DNA of 64,000 nucleotides from Streptomyces lydicus (GTDB taxonomy: Bacteria; Actinomycetota; Actinomycetes; Streptomycetales; Streptomycetaceae), in assembly GCF_001729485.1 (NCBI RefSeq), contig NZ_CP017157.1, forward strand, positions 5,518,001 to 5,582,000, read 5' to 3'. The position numbers and the translations under genes are program-made. The notes below the pieces were generated by a model, which saw only the letters and a program-made list of their open reading frames with translations, ran no database searches and was not told where the DNA came from. Position 1 is the first letter of the stretch; each line of letters starts with the position of its first letter. Of this stretch, positions 26,082 to 35,792 are shown one piece after another.

Positions 26082-27521
26082 GTGGAAGAGACAGTGGTGA
26101 ACCACCCGACGAAGTCCTCCGTCCGACGGGCCAGACCGGCGCTCCTGACCTTCCTCGGCGGCGTGGGCACCGTCACCGGAAGCAAGTTCCTGGTCGAGAG
26201 CGACCACGCCCGGGTCCTCATCGACTGCGGGCTCTTCCAGGGCCCCGCCGATCTGCGACGCCGCAACTGGCGACCGCTGCCCTGCGACGCCGCGGACCTC
26301 CACGCCGTCGTGGTGACCCACGCCCACCTGGACCACTGCGGCTATCTGCCGCGGCTCGTCCGCCAGGGTTTCCGCGGCCCCGTCCTGACCAGTTCCTACA
26401 CGGCCCGGCTCGCGGAAATCGTGCTGCGGGACAGCGCGCGCCTCCAGATGGAGCAGGCACAGCACGCCAATGAGCGGGGCTGGTCCAAGCACCGTCCCGC
26501 CGAGCCGCTGTACGACGACGCAGATGTCGACCACACGTTGCGGTACTTCGATCCGGTGCCGATCGACAGTGAGATCGAGATCATCGCCGGCACCGTCCTG
26601 ACGCTGCGCGGCGCCGGCCACATCCTGGGATCGGCGTGGGCCGACCTCATCCTGGAGGACGGGCACACGCTGGCCGTCAGCGGCGACCTCGGCCGTCCCG
26701 GACACCCGCTGCTCCGCCCCGCCGAGCAGTTCTCCGGTGCGGACGTGCTGCTCATGGAATCGACGTACGGCAACCGCCGGCACGACGACGAAGCGGGACG
26801 GGCGCGATTCACCGGCGTACTGACCCGCACGCTCGCCCGCGGCGGCACCGTGGTCATTCCCGCCTTCGCGCTCGACCGCACCGAGGTGGTCCTGCACGAG
26901 CTCGCCGGACTGCGCGACGACGGGACGCTGCCCCCGTCGGTGCCCGTGTACGTGGACAGCCCCATGGCTCTGGCCACCTTGAACGTCTATCTGGACGCGA
27001 TCCGGGCGCGGTCACGCGAGCTGCGCCCGGAAGCCCTCGCACACGGTCCCTCCGTCCTCAGCCCCGAACCCTTCCTCGCCGCCCGCACGGTCCAGGAATC
27101 CATCGACATCAACCACGCGCCGGGCCCCGCCGTGATCGTCTCGTCGGCGGGCATGGCGACCGGCGGACGCGTCCTGCACCATCTGCGGCGGCTGCTCCCC
27201 GACCCCCGCAACGCCGTCGTGATCGTCGGCTTCGCCGCCGAGGGCACCCGGGCCCGGGACCTGGTCGACGGCGCCCGCACGCTGAAGATGTTCGGTGAGT
27301 ACGTGCCCGTACGCGCCGAGGTGGCGGATGTCCCGCACTTCTCGGCACACGCCGACGCCGGGCAGCTCCTGGAATGGCTGCGCGGTGCGCCGGCACCGCA
27401 GACGACCTACCTGGTGCACGGTGAGCCGGACGCCGCCTCGGCGCTGCGCGACCGCATCGACCGGCAGTTGGGCTGGACGACGGTCGTTCCCCGGTCCGGC
27501 GAGGCGGTCCTGGTCCGATGA
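26082..27521 (+). CDS. Metallo-beta-lactamase/beta-CASP protein with RNA-specificity domain
   Basis: Predicted zinc-dependent RNA endo/exonuclease of the CPSF73-like (YsxH/TTHA0252-type) group. 479 aa. The N-terminal MBL core has HAHLDHCG (His80, His82, Asp84, His85), [13 protein letters not shown] and [10 protein letters not shown]. The beta-CASP domain carries [26 protein letters not shown] and PVYVDSPMA. Then come [15 protein letters not shown] and the RMMBL end with [15 protein letters not shown]. The GTG at 26082 has GGAGG seven bases upstream; another GTG 15 bp later is possible. It is divergent from the ATPase gene and followed by a hairpin. Its RNA target is unknown. Confidence 0.92.
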   Translation: MEETVVNHPTKSSVRRARPALLTFLGGVGTVTGSKFLVESDHARVLIDCGLFQGPADLRRRNWRPLPCDAADLHAVVVTHAHLDHCGYLPRLVRQGFRGPVLTSSYTARLAEIVLRDSARLQMEQAQHANERGWSKHRPAEPLYDDADVDHTLRYFDPVPIDSEIEIIAGTVLTLRGAGHILGSAWADLILEDGHTLAVSGDLGRPGHPLLRPAEQFSGADVLLMESTYGNRRHDDEAGRARFTGVLTRTLARGGTVVIPAFALDRTEVVLHELAGLRDDGTLPPSVPVYVDSPMALATLNVYLDAIRARSRELRPEALAHGPSVLSPEPFLAARTVQESIDINHAPGPAVIVSSAGMATGGRVLHHLRRLLPDPRNAVVIVGFAAEGTRARDLVDGARTLKMFGEYVPVRAEVADVPHFSAHADAGQLLEWLRGAPAPQTTYLVHGEPDAASALRDRIDRQLGWTTVVPRSGEAVLVR

Positions 27522-27526
27522 GGCGC

Positions 27527-27547
27527 CGCACCCGCCCCGCGGGTGCG
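27527..27547 (+). terminator. Hairpin after the beta-CASP gene
   Basis: CGCACCCGC (27527-27535) and GCGGGTGCG (27539-27547) form a perfect 9-bp stem with a CCC loop, 5 nt after the stop. Confidence 0.65.
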
Positions 27548-27746
27548 CGGGCGGGCGAACGCCCCGGTCCGGTGCCGCTCGCCCGGGGATGACGTTGCGT
27601 GACTCGTCCGGCGGCATAGCCTTGGGGGTATTGCCTCGCTTGCCCCGGTTTCGTGCCGCTGGGCGGCATCCGGCGGTGACTGCGGCAACCCGCGCCACCC
27701 GTGTCGAGGGGCGGCCGGTGAGCAAACACCGACGAGAGGACACGCC

Positions 27747-28208
27747 ATGAGCAACCCGAGCCCCGACGAGAACGCCCCTCCGACCGGGGCGGCGGCCGCC
27801 GGGTCGGCGGACGCCGCGGACACCCAGGCGGCCCTGATCGAGCTCGCGAACAGTGTGGCGCTGCTGCCGCAGACCCCGCCGGCGGAGGGCGAGGAAGAGC
27901 GCCCCGAGGGCTCCATCGCCCTGCCGGTGATCGAACAGGACGGCAATCGGTACATCCCCGTCTTCACGACCGATGAGGCGCTGTTGGCGGCCGGCGGGGA
28001 CCCTGCCACCGCGCTGCGCATCCCGGTCATCGAGCTGGCCGCGAACTGGCCGGCGGACGACCTGTGGCTGGCGGTCGACCCGTCCGCCGAAGAGGGCCTC
28101 GCGCTGCCCGCTGACCTGGTGCGGGCGCTACCCGTGCTGAGCCGGAGCGGCGGCGGGTTCGGGGCTCAGGACCAGGTCGGCGGTGACGGGGACACACCCC
28201 TGCTCTGA
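27747..28208 (+). CDS. SseB-like domain protein
   Basis: 153 aa, acidic, no signal peptide. After a disordered Ala/Pro-rich start, residues ~57-130 carry the SseB-type core (IALPVIEQDGNRYIPVFTT, DEALLAAGG, ELAANWPADDLWLAVDPSAEEGLAL). Family function in actinobacteria is unknown; the domain was first noted in enhanced serine-sensitivity protein B. It stands alone between the beta-CASP gene and the decayed desaturase. Compare the longer SseB/DUF1266 protein at 16673. Confidence 0.82.
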   Translation: MSNPSPDENAPPTGAAAAGSADAADTQAALIELANSVALLPQTPPAEGEEERPEGSIALPVIEQDGNRYIPVFTTDEALLAAGGDPATALRIPVIELAANWPADDLWLAVDPSAEEGLALPADLVRALPVLSRSGGGFGAQDQVGGDGDTPLL

Positions 28209-28340
28209 GGGCCCGCCCGGGTCGGCCGCCGTTCCCCCGGGAGGCTGGGGCCAGCCCTACCCCCGGGTGCGGGGAAGCCCCCGGGCGCCCCGGGGGCGGA
28301 CCGGCTGTCGTCGGGCGGGGCGGATCCGAAGACTCGGGGT

Positions 28341-29090
28341 ATGACGACGGGTGGTGCGGGGGTCTCCGCTGCGGAAGCGGCGCCGGGCGGTGCGGCCGCG
28401 GGGCTGTCGCGGCGGGCGGCGGTGGCGGGGGTGCCGGGCCGGCGGCGCGGCTGCCACGCGGTGCGGATACCGCTGCTGGGCGCGGCGTTCGCCGGGGGCT
28501 GGGTGCTCTTCTTCGTCCTCGGGGACAGCTGGTGGCAGCTGGCGCTGGCCGGCGGCTGGGCGCCGGTGTACGGGCAGATCGCGCTGGTCAGCCGTGACCT
28601 GGCGCACGGGCGGGTGTTCCGCGGGCGGCGGGCGAGCGGGATCGGCGGGCGGCTGTGCGGCAACCTCGGCGTGGGGATGTCGTACGGCTGGTGGGTGGAG
28701 ACGCGGCCCCGGCCGCACGCCCACCGCCCGCGGGAGGAGTTCTCCGCGGCGGGGTCGCCGGGCCTCCTGGTGTGGGCGCGGCGGCAGGCCGGCGCCGCCG
28801 GACGACCGCCGCGGCGACCGTCCTTCCCGCTGCGCGCGCTGGAGGGGTGCCTGCTGCGGGTGGCGGGCATCCGGGCGCTGCGCTCCCCCACGCTGACGTG
28901 CTGGGGGACGGAGGCCGTGCTGCTGCTGGCGCACCTCGCGCTCTACCTCTGTGCGCTGTTCCTGGTGCTGTCGCCGGGCAGGGCACTGGCGTTCCTGCTG
29001 GTGCACCAGGGTGCCTTCGGGGTGTTTCTGGGCTGCGCGTTCCCGCCCGCTCACCCGGCCGCGCCGAGCCCCGCGCCCGCCGGCCGGTGA
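28341..29090 (+). pseudogene. Truncated, His-box-less fatty acid desaturase homologue
   Basis: 249 aa. From memory of streptomycete membrane desaturases, the stretch GGWVLFFVLGDSWWQLALA through FRGRRASGIGG, GNLGVGMSYGWWVET and LVLSPGRALAFLLVHQGAFG follows that family closely. The iron-binding boxes are destroyed: the HDxxH box reads RDLAH (85-89) and HxxHH reads RPRPH (122-126). The protein ends about where the last third, with the third box, should begin. It still has an ATG, no internal stop and normal codon use. Either it decayed recently after losing its 3' part, or it was kept as a non-enzymatic membrane protein. Confidence 0.65.
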
Positions 29091-29148
29091 CGCACGGCCG
29101 GACGGCCCGCCCCGGCAGGACCGGGCCGCTCGGGCCGTACGCGACCGC

Positions 29149-30612
29149 TCAGCTGGTTTCCCGGCCCGCCGGAGCCGCTGCCGGAAGCCGTCCCGGTTCC
29201 GGGGACCGCCCCGCCACCTGCGGCTGCTCCGTCTCCGGGGCCTCCGGCAGGCGGCCGGTGCGCCGGGCGGCCATCCAGGCGTAGACGAGGATGCCGGCGA
29301 ACAGGAACAGCACGCCCTGGTAGATCGCGGCATAGCCGGCGCCGGCGACGAGCCAGAACGTGAAGCCGAAGGCGGTGAGGGCCAGGACCAGGTCCCGGGC
29401 GAAGCGGGCGGGGCGCACCTTGTCGCGGCGGCCGGTGAGCAGGAAGTAGACCTGGGCGCCGGCGGCGAGGAGGTAGGGCACGGTGGCGGAGAAGGTGGTG
29501 ATCAGGACCAGGATGTTGAAGACGCCGCCGGTGCCGATGAAGTAGTTGATGACGGTCAGGGCGCTGGCGAGGACGCCGGCGGCCAGCACGCCGAAGGTGG
29601 GGACGCCGCGCCGCTTGATCAGGAAGGGCGCGGGGAAGAGGCCGTCCTTCGCGGCGGCGTACGGGGACTGGGCGCTCATCAGCGTCCAGCCGTTGAGGGC
29701 CCCGATGATCGAGACGACCGCCGCGCCGGCGACCAGCGTGCCGCCCCAGTGGCCGCCGAACATCGCGTTCACCGCGTCCGAGAACGGGGCGGTGGACGCG
29801 ACCAGCTTGTCGTGCGCGACGGTGCCGAAGACGGCGAGGGTGCCCAGCAGGTAGACCACGGCGGCGCCGAGCGTGCCCAGGACGGTGGCCCGGCCGACGT
29901 TCCGCTCCGGGTCGCGGACCTCGCCGGCGCTCATCGCGGCGGACTCCACGCCGACGTAGGAGTAGAGGAGGATCGCGGCGGCCGCGGACATCCCGCCGAG
30001 CGCGCTGCCGCTGCCCTCGTGGAACGAGCCGAGGTTGTGGGGGTCGAAGAAGAACAGCCCGATGACGGCGATGAACAGCAGCGGGACGAACTTGAGGACG
30101 GTGGAGACCAGTTGGACGGCGCCCACGTAGCGGGTGCCGGCGAGGTTGGCGAGCGCCGGCAGCCACAGGGCGACGAGCGCGACCACGAGATCGGTGCCCG
30201 GGGAGGCGTGGCCGGGCACCAGGACGTGCACGTAGCCGACGACGGCGACCGCGAGCGCGGCGTTGCTGACCCAGGTCATGGTCCAGTACGACCAGGCGGA
30301 GAGGAAGCCGGCGAAGTCGCCGAACGCCTCCCGCGCGTAGACGTAGGGGCCGCCGGTGTGCGGGTGGCGCTCGGCCAGCCGGCCGAAGACCAGGGCGAGG
30401 GCGATGGCGCCGATGGTCAGCACGCCGAGGGCGACGAGGCTGATGGTGCCGAAGGGTGCCACGGAAGCCGGCAGCAGGAAGATGCCACCGCCGATGATGT
30501 TTCCCATCACCAGGCAGGTGGCGGTCAGCAAACTCATCCGGAACGGCTGCTTGGCTTCGTTGTGCAGGTCAGTGCCGGTCTCGGGGTGCTGAGCGACAGG
30601 GCTGCGGTGCAT
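29149..30612 (-). CDS. APC-family amino acid permease
   Basis: 487 aa, twelve predicted membrane helices. Hallmarks: TM1 CLVMGNIIGGGIFLLPAS with the GxG substrate-binding loop, TM3 region HPHTGGPYVYAREAFGDFAGFLSAW, TM6 ILLYSYVGVESAAMSAGEVRDPERNV, and NGWTLMSAQSPYAAAKDGLFP. It most resembles the basic amino acid/polyamine exchanger (AdiC/ArcD-like) branch, so arginine, ornithine, putrescine or similar are guesses. ATG 30612 is chosen; the ribosome binding site is weak. The 245 bp upstream to the next gene contain no recognisable element. Confidence 0.9.
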   Translation of the reverse strand: MHRSPVAQHPETGTDLHNEAKQPFRMSLLTATCLVMGNIIGGGIFLLPASVAPFGTISLVALGVLTIGAIALALVFGRLAERHPHTGGPYVYAREAFGDFAGFLSAWSYWTMTWVSNAALAVAVVGYVHVLVPGHASPGTDLVVALVALWLPALANLAGTRYVGAVQLVSTVLKFVPLLFIAVIGLFFFDPHNLGSFHEGSGSALGGMSAAAAILLYSYVGVESAAMSAGEVRDPERNVGRATVLGTLGAAVVYLLGTLAVFGTVAHDKLVASTAPFSDAVNAMFGGHWGGTLVAGAAVVSIIGALNGWTLMSAQSPYAAAKDGLFPAPFLIKRRGVPTFGVLAAGVLASALTVINYFIGTGGVFNILVLITTFSATVPYLLAAGAQVYFLLTGRRDKVRPARFARDLVLALTAFGFTFWLVAGAGYAAIYQGVLFLFAGILVYAWMAARRTGRLPEAPETEQPQVAGRSPEPGRLPAAAPAGRETS

Positions 30613-30857
30613 GGGTGGGGCGTCTCTCGTCGTGCCGGGTGCCCGAGGTCGCCGGGCCACAGCACATGGTCACCGCCGGGGGGCACGCTGCAAAATCGCC
30701 GGGAATACTGCGGCCCGGTGCGTCCCCGGGCGAAGGATCTACGGCCGGAAGGCCCTCCGGCCGCAATCCCCCGATCCGCGGTGCGCGGTGCGCACACCGT
30801 CGACGGCCGGTGCCGGCGCCCGCCGGAAACCGCCGGTCGCACGGGCCGCGACACCCC

Positions 30858-32942
30858 CTAGCGTCCGGACGGTTCGTTCGTGGCTTCCTCCAGGGGGAGT
30901 TGGGGGCCGTCGGCCTCGCGGAGCCAGCGGCGCAGCACCCGGTGGACGGCCTCGGCCCCGGTCAGCGGCGCGCCGTCCGGTGAGGGCGGGGTCAGCTCGG
31001 CCGGCCAGAGGAGGAACGGGTGGCTCTGTGCGCCGCCCAGGCCGCCGTGCGAGCCGATCTGCTCCTCGAAGGCGTGCACCGCGCCGGTCGCCGGGTCGTA
31101 GGAGGAATTGATCATGAGGTCGGCGGCGTGCGGGAAGCGGGCGGTGCGGCGTACCGCGGCGGCGGCGCCCGGCCCGAACGGCGCCAGCGGGTCGCTGCCG
31201 AGGACGCGGCCGGTGTCGAGGCGGTGTTCGGCGCCGGCCGGACCGAGCACGACGGGACCGTGCTCGGCCGAGCGGACCAGCACGAACCCGATCCCGGGGT
31301 GGTCGGTGAGGGTGCCGAGCAGGGCCGGGTGCCGGCGGTCCAGTTCCTCGCGGGTGATCCGGCCCGGCACGTCGGGAAACGACACCAGGCCGAGATTGCC
31401 GGAGGCCAGCACGAGCGGGTGGGTGGTGTCGCCGTCGCGCTCCGGCGGGCCGGCGGCGCCCGGGGCGTCGCCCACGGGTTCCTCGGGGCGGTGCAGCGCG
31501 GCGCGCGCGGCTTCCCGGGCCTCGGCGCCGCTCGGTGTCCGGTCGGCCCGCCGTCGCACCGGGAGCCCGCATCCGGCGCGTACGAGGGCGCCCAGGCTCA
31601 GGCCGTAGCGCCGGCGGAAGGTCGGGCCGTGGCTCTGGCCGTGGTCGGAGAGCAGCACGATGCGGTACGGGCGCGGGGCGTGTGCGGCGGCCCTGGCGAT
31701 CAGCGCGACGGCCCGGTCGAGGCTGCGCAGCACCCGGTGGGTGTCGCGGTGCGCGGGCCCCGAGTGGTGGGCCACTTCGTCGTAGGCGACCAGATCGGCG
31801 TAGACGGCGGTGCGGCCGGCGAGCAGGTCGCCCATGACGGCGGCGACCACCACATCGCGTTCGACGACGGTGGCGAAGGCCCGGATGACGGGGTACAGGC
31901 CGCCGCGTCGGACCCGCGGCAGCTCGCGGCGGCAGCGGGTGCGCAGCGACTGGACGACTTCCCGGACGACCTCGGCGACGAACGAGACGGCGGTGCGGGT
32001 GGCGTTGGCCGGGTCGGAGAAGTACGCGAAGTAGCCGGCCCGGGAGCGGTTGTGCCTGCCGCGCCGGGCGGCCACCGACATCACGAGCGCGACCTGGTCG
32101 GCGCCGCCGCTGAAGAGGTTGCCGCGGCTGGCGCCGTCCTGCGTGAGCAGCCCGCCGTCGCCGGTGCGCTCGACGGCCCGGCGCTGGAGTTCGGCGGCGC
32201 CGGTGGGGCGGTTGCTGACGACCAGCCGGCCGGTGTCCTTCTCGTACCAGCGGAAGGCGGGCAGGTCCTCGTTGCTGCCGTGCAGCAGGGCGAGCTGGCT
32301 GGCGCCGGTCTGGCTGGACCAGTCGGTGCGCCAGGGGGTGAGGCGGTGGCTGGTGCCGGTCCAGCGGGCGACGGTCGGCATCAGCGGCCGGTCGCCGCGG
32401 GTGGCCTCGCGCAGCAGATCGTGGCCCAGGCCGTCGAGCTGGAGGAAGACGGTGCCCGGGGTGTCCGGGCGGGGCCGGGCGCGGCGGGTGCGGCGGCGCC
32501 CGGCGAGCCGCACCAGCCTGCGGTGGTACGCCTCGTCGTTGCGGACCGCGAGGAAGCCGGAGGTGGCCGAGGAGGCCGCGGACATCGCGGCCGCGACGAT
32601 CACCGCGGTCTGCGGTGCGGCCCGGCCGCTGCCCGCCGGGAGCAGGTCGAGGGCGAGCAGCAGCAGCGAGCCGTTGAGGAAGAAGACCAGCAGGCCGAGG
32701 ACGAGCGCCGGCACCAGCAGCAGGGCCCGTACCAGGACCGGCCACACCACCGCGCCGAGCAGGCCGAAGGCGCCGGCGCCCAGGGCCGCGGTGAGCGCGG
32801 TACGGGTGAGGCTGTCGCCGCTGCCCGACTGCAGCCGGAAGTCGGGCAGCAGCGCGGCGAGCAGCAGCAGGGTGAGGCTGGACATCAGCCAGACCGCGAG
32901 CACCCGGAAGAGGGCGCCGCCGAACGCTTTCCACCGCGGCAT
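30858..32942 (-). CDS. Alkaline-phosphatase-superfamily protein with N-terminal membrane anchor
   Basis: 694 aa. Residues 1-130 contain about four membrane helices (LFRVLAVWLMSSLTLLLLAA, LLGAVVWPVLVRALLLVPA, LLVFFLNGSLLLLALDLLP). The soluble part has alkaline-phosphatase-fold motifs: FLQLDGLGHDLL with the metal/nucleophile region, YADLVAYDEVAHHSGP, LLSDHGQSHG, and MINSSYDPATGAVHAFEEQIGSHGGLGG near the end. It probably hydrolyses a phosphodiester or phosphomonoester in or outside the membrane; the subfamily is often annotated as phage holin family because of the N-terminal part. ATG 32942 has GGAG seven bases upstream. The frame extends ~1 kb further upstream, but only as antisense to the next gene. 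Confidence 0.85.
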   Translation of the reverse strand: MPRWKAFGGALFRVLAVWLMSSLTLLLLAALLPDFRLQSGSGDSLTRTALTAALGAGAFGLLGAVVWPVLVRALLLVPALVLGLLVFFLNGSLLLLALDLLPAGSGRAAPQTAVIVAAAMSAASSATSGFLAVRNDEAYHRRLVRLAGRRRTRRARPRPDTPGTVFLQLDGLGHDLLREATRGDRPLMPTVARWTGTSHRLTPWRTDWSSQTGASQLALLHGSNEDLPAFRWYEKDTGRLVVSNRPTGAAELQRRAVERTGDGGLLTQDGASRGNLFSGGADQVALVMSVAARRGRHNRSRAGYFAYFSDPANATRTAVSFVAEVVREVVQSLRTRCRRELPRVRRGGLYPVIRAFATVVERDVVVAAVMGDLLAGRTAVYADLVAYDEVAHHSGPAHRDTHRVLRSLDRAVALIARAAAHAPRPYRIVLLSDHGQSHGPTFRRRYGLSLGALVRAGCGLPVRRRADRTPSGAEAREAARAALHRPEEPVGDAPGAAGPPERDGDTTHPLVLASGNLGLVSFPDVPGRITREELDRRHPALLGTLTDHPGIGFVLVRSAEHGPVVLGPAGAEHRLDTGRVLGSDPLAPFGPGAAAAVRRTARFPHAADLMINSSYDPATGAVHAFEEQIGSHGGLGGAQSHPFLLWPAELTPPSPDGAPLTGAEAVHRVLRRWLREADGPQLPLEEATNEPSGR

Positions 32943-33101
32943 CCGCACGCTCCGTCCCCGCACAGGATCCGGTCCACGCCGGCCGCGCGGCCCGTGCCGC
33001 CAGCGTGTCACAACGCGGACGAGGGGCGCACCGCGCCCGGTGTGCGCGGCGGCCACGCCGCCGGCGACCGGTTCACCGGCCGGATGCGGGAGGATCGGAG
33101 G

Positions 33102-33878
33102 ATGGAGGTCACCTGGTGGGGACATGCCACTGTGACGGTCGAGGACTCCGGGGTGCGGGTGCTGACCGACCCGCTGTTCGTCCGCCGGCTGGGGCATCTG
33201 CGGCGCCGGCGGGGGCCGCTGCCGCCCCCGGAGGCCGCGCGTGCCGATGTCGTGCTGGTCTCGCATCTGCACGCCGACCATCTGCATCCCGCGTCGCTGG
33301 CCCGGCTGGCGCCGGGGACCCGGCTGGTGGTGCCGCGCGGGGCGCGGGCCGCGGTGCCGGCGCTGCGCAGGGTGGCGGTGGCGCGGGAGCTGCGGGTCAC
33401 CGAGCTGCGGGCGGGCGAGGAGTGCCGGGCCGGAGCGGTGACGGTGCGGGCGGTGCGGGCGGCACACGACGGGCGGCGGCTGCCGTACGGGCCGCGCCGG
33501 GTGCCCGCGCTCGGCTATGTCGTGCACGGCACGGCGCGGACGTACTTCGCGGGTGACACCGCGCTGTTCGAGGAGCTGACGGACGAGGTCGGGCCGTGCG
33601 ATGTGGCGCTGCTGCCGGTGGGCGGCTGGGGGCCGTTCCTCGGGCCCGGCCATCTGGACGCGCGGCGGGCCGCGCAGGCGGCGGCGCGGCTGGCGCCGTC
33701 CAGCGTCGTGCCGGTGCACTACGGCACGTACTGGCCGATCGGGCTGGACGCCGTACGGCCGCACGAATTCCATGCGCCGGGCGTCGAGTTCGAGCGCCAG
33801 GTCGGCCTGATGGCACCGGAGGTGACGGTGCACCGGCTGGAGCACGGGGCGTCGGTGCGGCCGGAGGTCGAGCGGTGA
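33102..33878 (+). CDS. Metallo-beta-lactamase fold hydrolase (UlaG-like)
   Basis: 258 aa, small MBL protein starting VTWWGHATVTVEDSGVRVLTDPLF. Zinc ligands: HLHADHLHP, AAHDGRR, YFAGDTALFEE and a terminal PVHYGTYWPIG. This is the lactonase-like beta-lactamase superfamily group (UlaG/NAPE-PLD relatives). ATG 33102 has GGAGG directly upstream. It overlaps the DedA gene by four bases (GTGA at 33875-33878), so the two are translationally coupled. Substrate unknown; a related but distinct MBL gene is at 34611 on the other strand. Confidence 0.9.
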   Translation: MEVTWWGHATVTVEDSGVRVLTDPLFVRRLGHLRRRRGPLPPPEAARADVVLVSHLHADHLHPASLARLAPGTRLVVPRGARAAVPALRRVAVARELRVTELRAGEECRAGAVTVRAVRAAHDGRRLPYGPRRVPALGYVVHGTARTYFAGDTALFEELTDEVGPCDVALLPVGGWGPFLGPGHLDARRAAQAAARLAPSSVVPVHYGTYWPIGLDAVRPHEFHAPGVEFERQVGLMAPEVTVHRLEHGASVRPEVER

Positions 33879-34558
33879 GCGCGCGGACGGCGGCAGTCCT
33901 GGTGGCCGCGGCCGCGCTGCCGCGGGCGGGCGGGGTGTGGGCGAGCGTGCCGCCGGAGTCGACGCAGCAGGCGGTGGGGTATCCGTCACTGTTCCTGCTG
34001 GTGATGCTGGGTTCGCTGGTGCCGGTGGTGCCGACCGGGGCGCTGGTCAGCTCGGCCGCGGTGGTCGCGCTCCATCACACCGCGCCGTACTCCCTGCTGT
34101 TCGTCTTCCTGGTGTCGTCGTGTGCGGCGTTCCTGGGTGATGTGGGGCTGTACTGGCTCGGGCGGCGCGGCAGTCACTCCCGTAACGGCTCACGCTGGCT
34201 GTCGCGGCTGCGCGACCGCGCCGCGCCCGAGCGGCTGGAGCCGGCGCGGCGCCAGCTGCACCGGCACGGCGTGCTGGTGCTGGTGCTGTCGCGGCTGGTG
34301 CCGGCCGGGCGGATCCCGGTCATGCTGGCGTGTCTGCTCTCGGCGATGCCGCTGCGGCGGTTCGTCCGCGGTGACATCCCGGCGTGCCTGGCCTGGGCGG
34401 CGACGTACCAGCTCATCGGGGTGCTGAGCGGTTCGCTGTTCAGCGAGCCGTGGCAGGGGGTGGCGATGGCGGTCGGGCTGGCGGTGGTGATCAGCGCGGC
34501 GCCTGCCGGGTGGCGGCGCTTCGGTCCGGCCGGGCGCGGCGGCGCGCACGGCGGGTGA
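33875..34558 (+). CDS. DedA-family membrane protein
   Basis: 227 aa with the VTT/SNARE-associated fold: VGYPSLFLLVMLGSLVPVVPTGALVS, then LGDVGLYWLGRRGS, and VLSRLVPAGRIPVMLACLLSAMPLRRFVRGDIPACLAWAATY, which carries the conserved FxRxxPxxR-like segment. DedA proteins act as lipid (undecaprenyl phosphate or phosphatidylethanolamine) flippases or in membrane homeostasis. The GTG start lies inside the stop of the MBL gene. The C-terminus ends in a short Gly/Arg-rich tail. Confidence 0.9.
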   Translation: MSARTAAVLVAAAALPRAGGVWASVPPESTQQAVGYPSLFLLVMLGSLVPVVPTGALVSSAAVVALHHTAPYSLLFVFLVSSCAAFLGDVGLYWLGRRGSHSRNGSRWLSRLRDRAAPERLEPARRQLHRHGVLVLVLSRLVPAGRIPVMLACLLSAMPLRRFVRGDIPACLAWAATYQLIGVLSGSLFSEPWQGVAMAVGLAVVISAAPAGWRRFGPAGRGGAHGG

Positions 34559-34610
34559 GGCACCCGGAACGCCCCGGTGCGCGACCGTCCCCGCTCCCGG
34601 CCGGGCCGGC

Positions 34611-35720
34611 TCAGGTCGCGGCCAGGCCCTCCTCGGCCCCGGCCAGCACCCGGGACGCCCCGACCGGCAGGTCCCAGAGGTCCTCGCGGGGCCGGCCGGT
34701 GGTGGCCCAGGCGGCGCGGACCCGGCGCAGCGGCTCCAGCGGCGGCTCGCCCGAGAGCAGGAACGTCGACCAGTGCATCGGCACCATGGCCCGGGCGCCG
34801 AGGTCCTGGCAGGCCCGCACCGCCTCCTCCGGGTCGGTGTGCACCGGGCGCAGCATCCAGCGCGGGTCGTACGCGCCGATGGGCAGCAGCGCCAGGTCGA
34901 TGCCGGGGTAGCGGCGGCCGATCTCCTCGAACCAGTGGCCGTAGCCGGTGTCCCCTGCGAAGTGGACGCGTCGCCCGTCGGGTGCGGTGAGCAGCCAGCC
35001 GCCCCACAGGGAGCGGCAGGTGTCGGTCAGGGTCCGCTTGCTCCAGTGGTGGGCGGGCACGAAGTCGACGCGTACCGGGCCGCCGGGGGCGGGCAGTTCG
35101 ACCGCCTCCCACCAGTCCAGGTCGGTGACGTGGCTGAAGCCGCGCCGGCGGGCCCAGCGGCCCAGTCCGGCGGGGAGCAGCAGCGGGGTGTCCCGGGGCA
35201 GCCGCTTGAGGGTGGGGACGTCGAGGTGGTCGTAGTGGTTGTGGCTGATCAGGACGGCGTCGACCGGCGGCAGGTCCTCCCAGCGCACGCCCACCGGGGT
35301 GACCCGGGCGGGGGTACCGAGGATCTTGCGGGACCACACCGGGTCGGTGAGCACGGTCAGGCCGCCGATCCGGATGATCCAGCTCGCGTGCCCGGCCCAG
35401 GTGAGGGCGAGGGTGGTGGCGGTGGCGGCCGGCATCGGGCCGGGTTCGAAGGGCAGTTGCTGGATCTCCAGGAGGGTGCCGGGGGCCGGGCGGAGCTTGC
35501 CCTCGCGGGCGATCCGGGCGAGCGCGCGGACTCCGGGCAGCGGCGCGGTCAGCCGGTCGGTGAAGTCCCGTGGCCAGGTGCGGGTCTCGCCCAGGGGGCG
35601 GGGCACGGCGAGCGGCGGGGCGGTGGTGGACAAGGCCGGCGCGCGGGCGGACTCGGCGTACGGGAGCCGCTCGGCGTCGGCGGGCTGCTCGGCGAGGGAG
35701 CGCTCGGTCTGTTCGGTCAT
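34611..35720 (-). CDS. Metallo-beta-lactamase fold protein (NAPE-PLD-like)
   Basis: 369 aa. Motifs: WAGHASWIIRIGGLTVLTDPVWS, ISHNHYDHLDVPTL (HxHxDH), VPAHHWSKR, HFAGDTGYGHWFEEI and the C-terminal MHWSTFLLSGEPP. These match N-acyl-phosphatidylethanolamine phospholipase D and RomA-like proteins, so a lipid phosphodiester is a reasonable but unproven substrate. It ends the minus-strand series GNAT, aminotransferase-like, MBL (72 bp behind the aminotransferase-like gene). The first 45 residues are Ala/Pro-rich and not conserved. Confidence 0.9.
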   Translation of the reverse strand: MTEQTERSLAEQPADAERLPYAESARAPALSTTAPPLAVPRPLGETRTWPRDFTDRLTAPLPGVRALARIAREGKLRPAPGTLLEIQQLPFEPGPMPAATATTLALTWAGHASWIIRIGGLTVLTDPVWSRKILGTPARVTPVGVRWEDLPPVDAVLISHNHYDHLDVPTLKRLPRDTPLLLPAGLGRWARRRGFSHVTDLDWWEAVELPAPGGPVRVDFVPAHHWSKRTLTDTCRSLWGGWLLTAPDGRRVHFAGDTGYGHWFEEIGRRYPGIDLALLPIGAYDPRWMLRPVHTDPEEAVRACQDLGARAMVPMHWSTFLLSGEPPLEPLRRVRAAWATTGRPREDLWDLPVGASRVLAGAEEGLAAT

Positions 35721-35792
35721 CGAGGGGCTCCATTCGGGGGCGGTACCGGGGCGGGTGGAGGGTGGCGCGCGGACGGCGCCCGGGCCGGCGGC

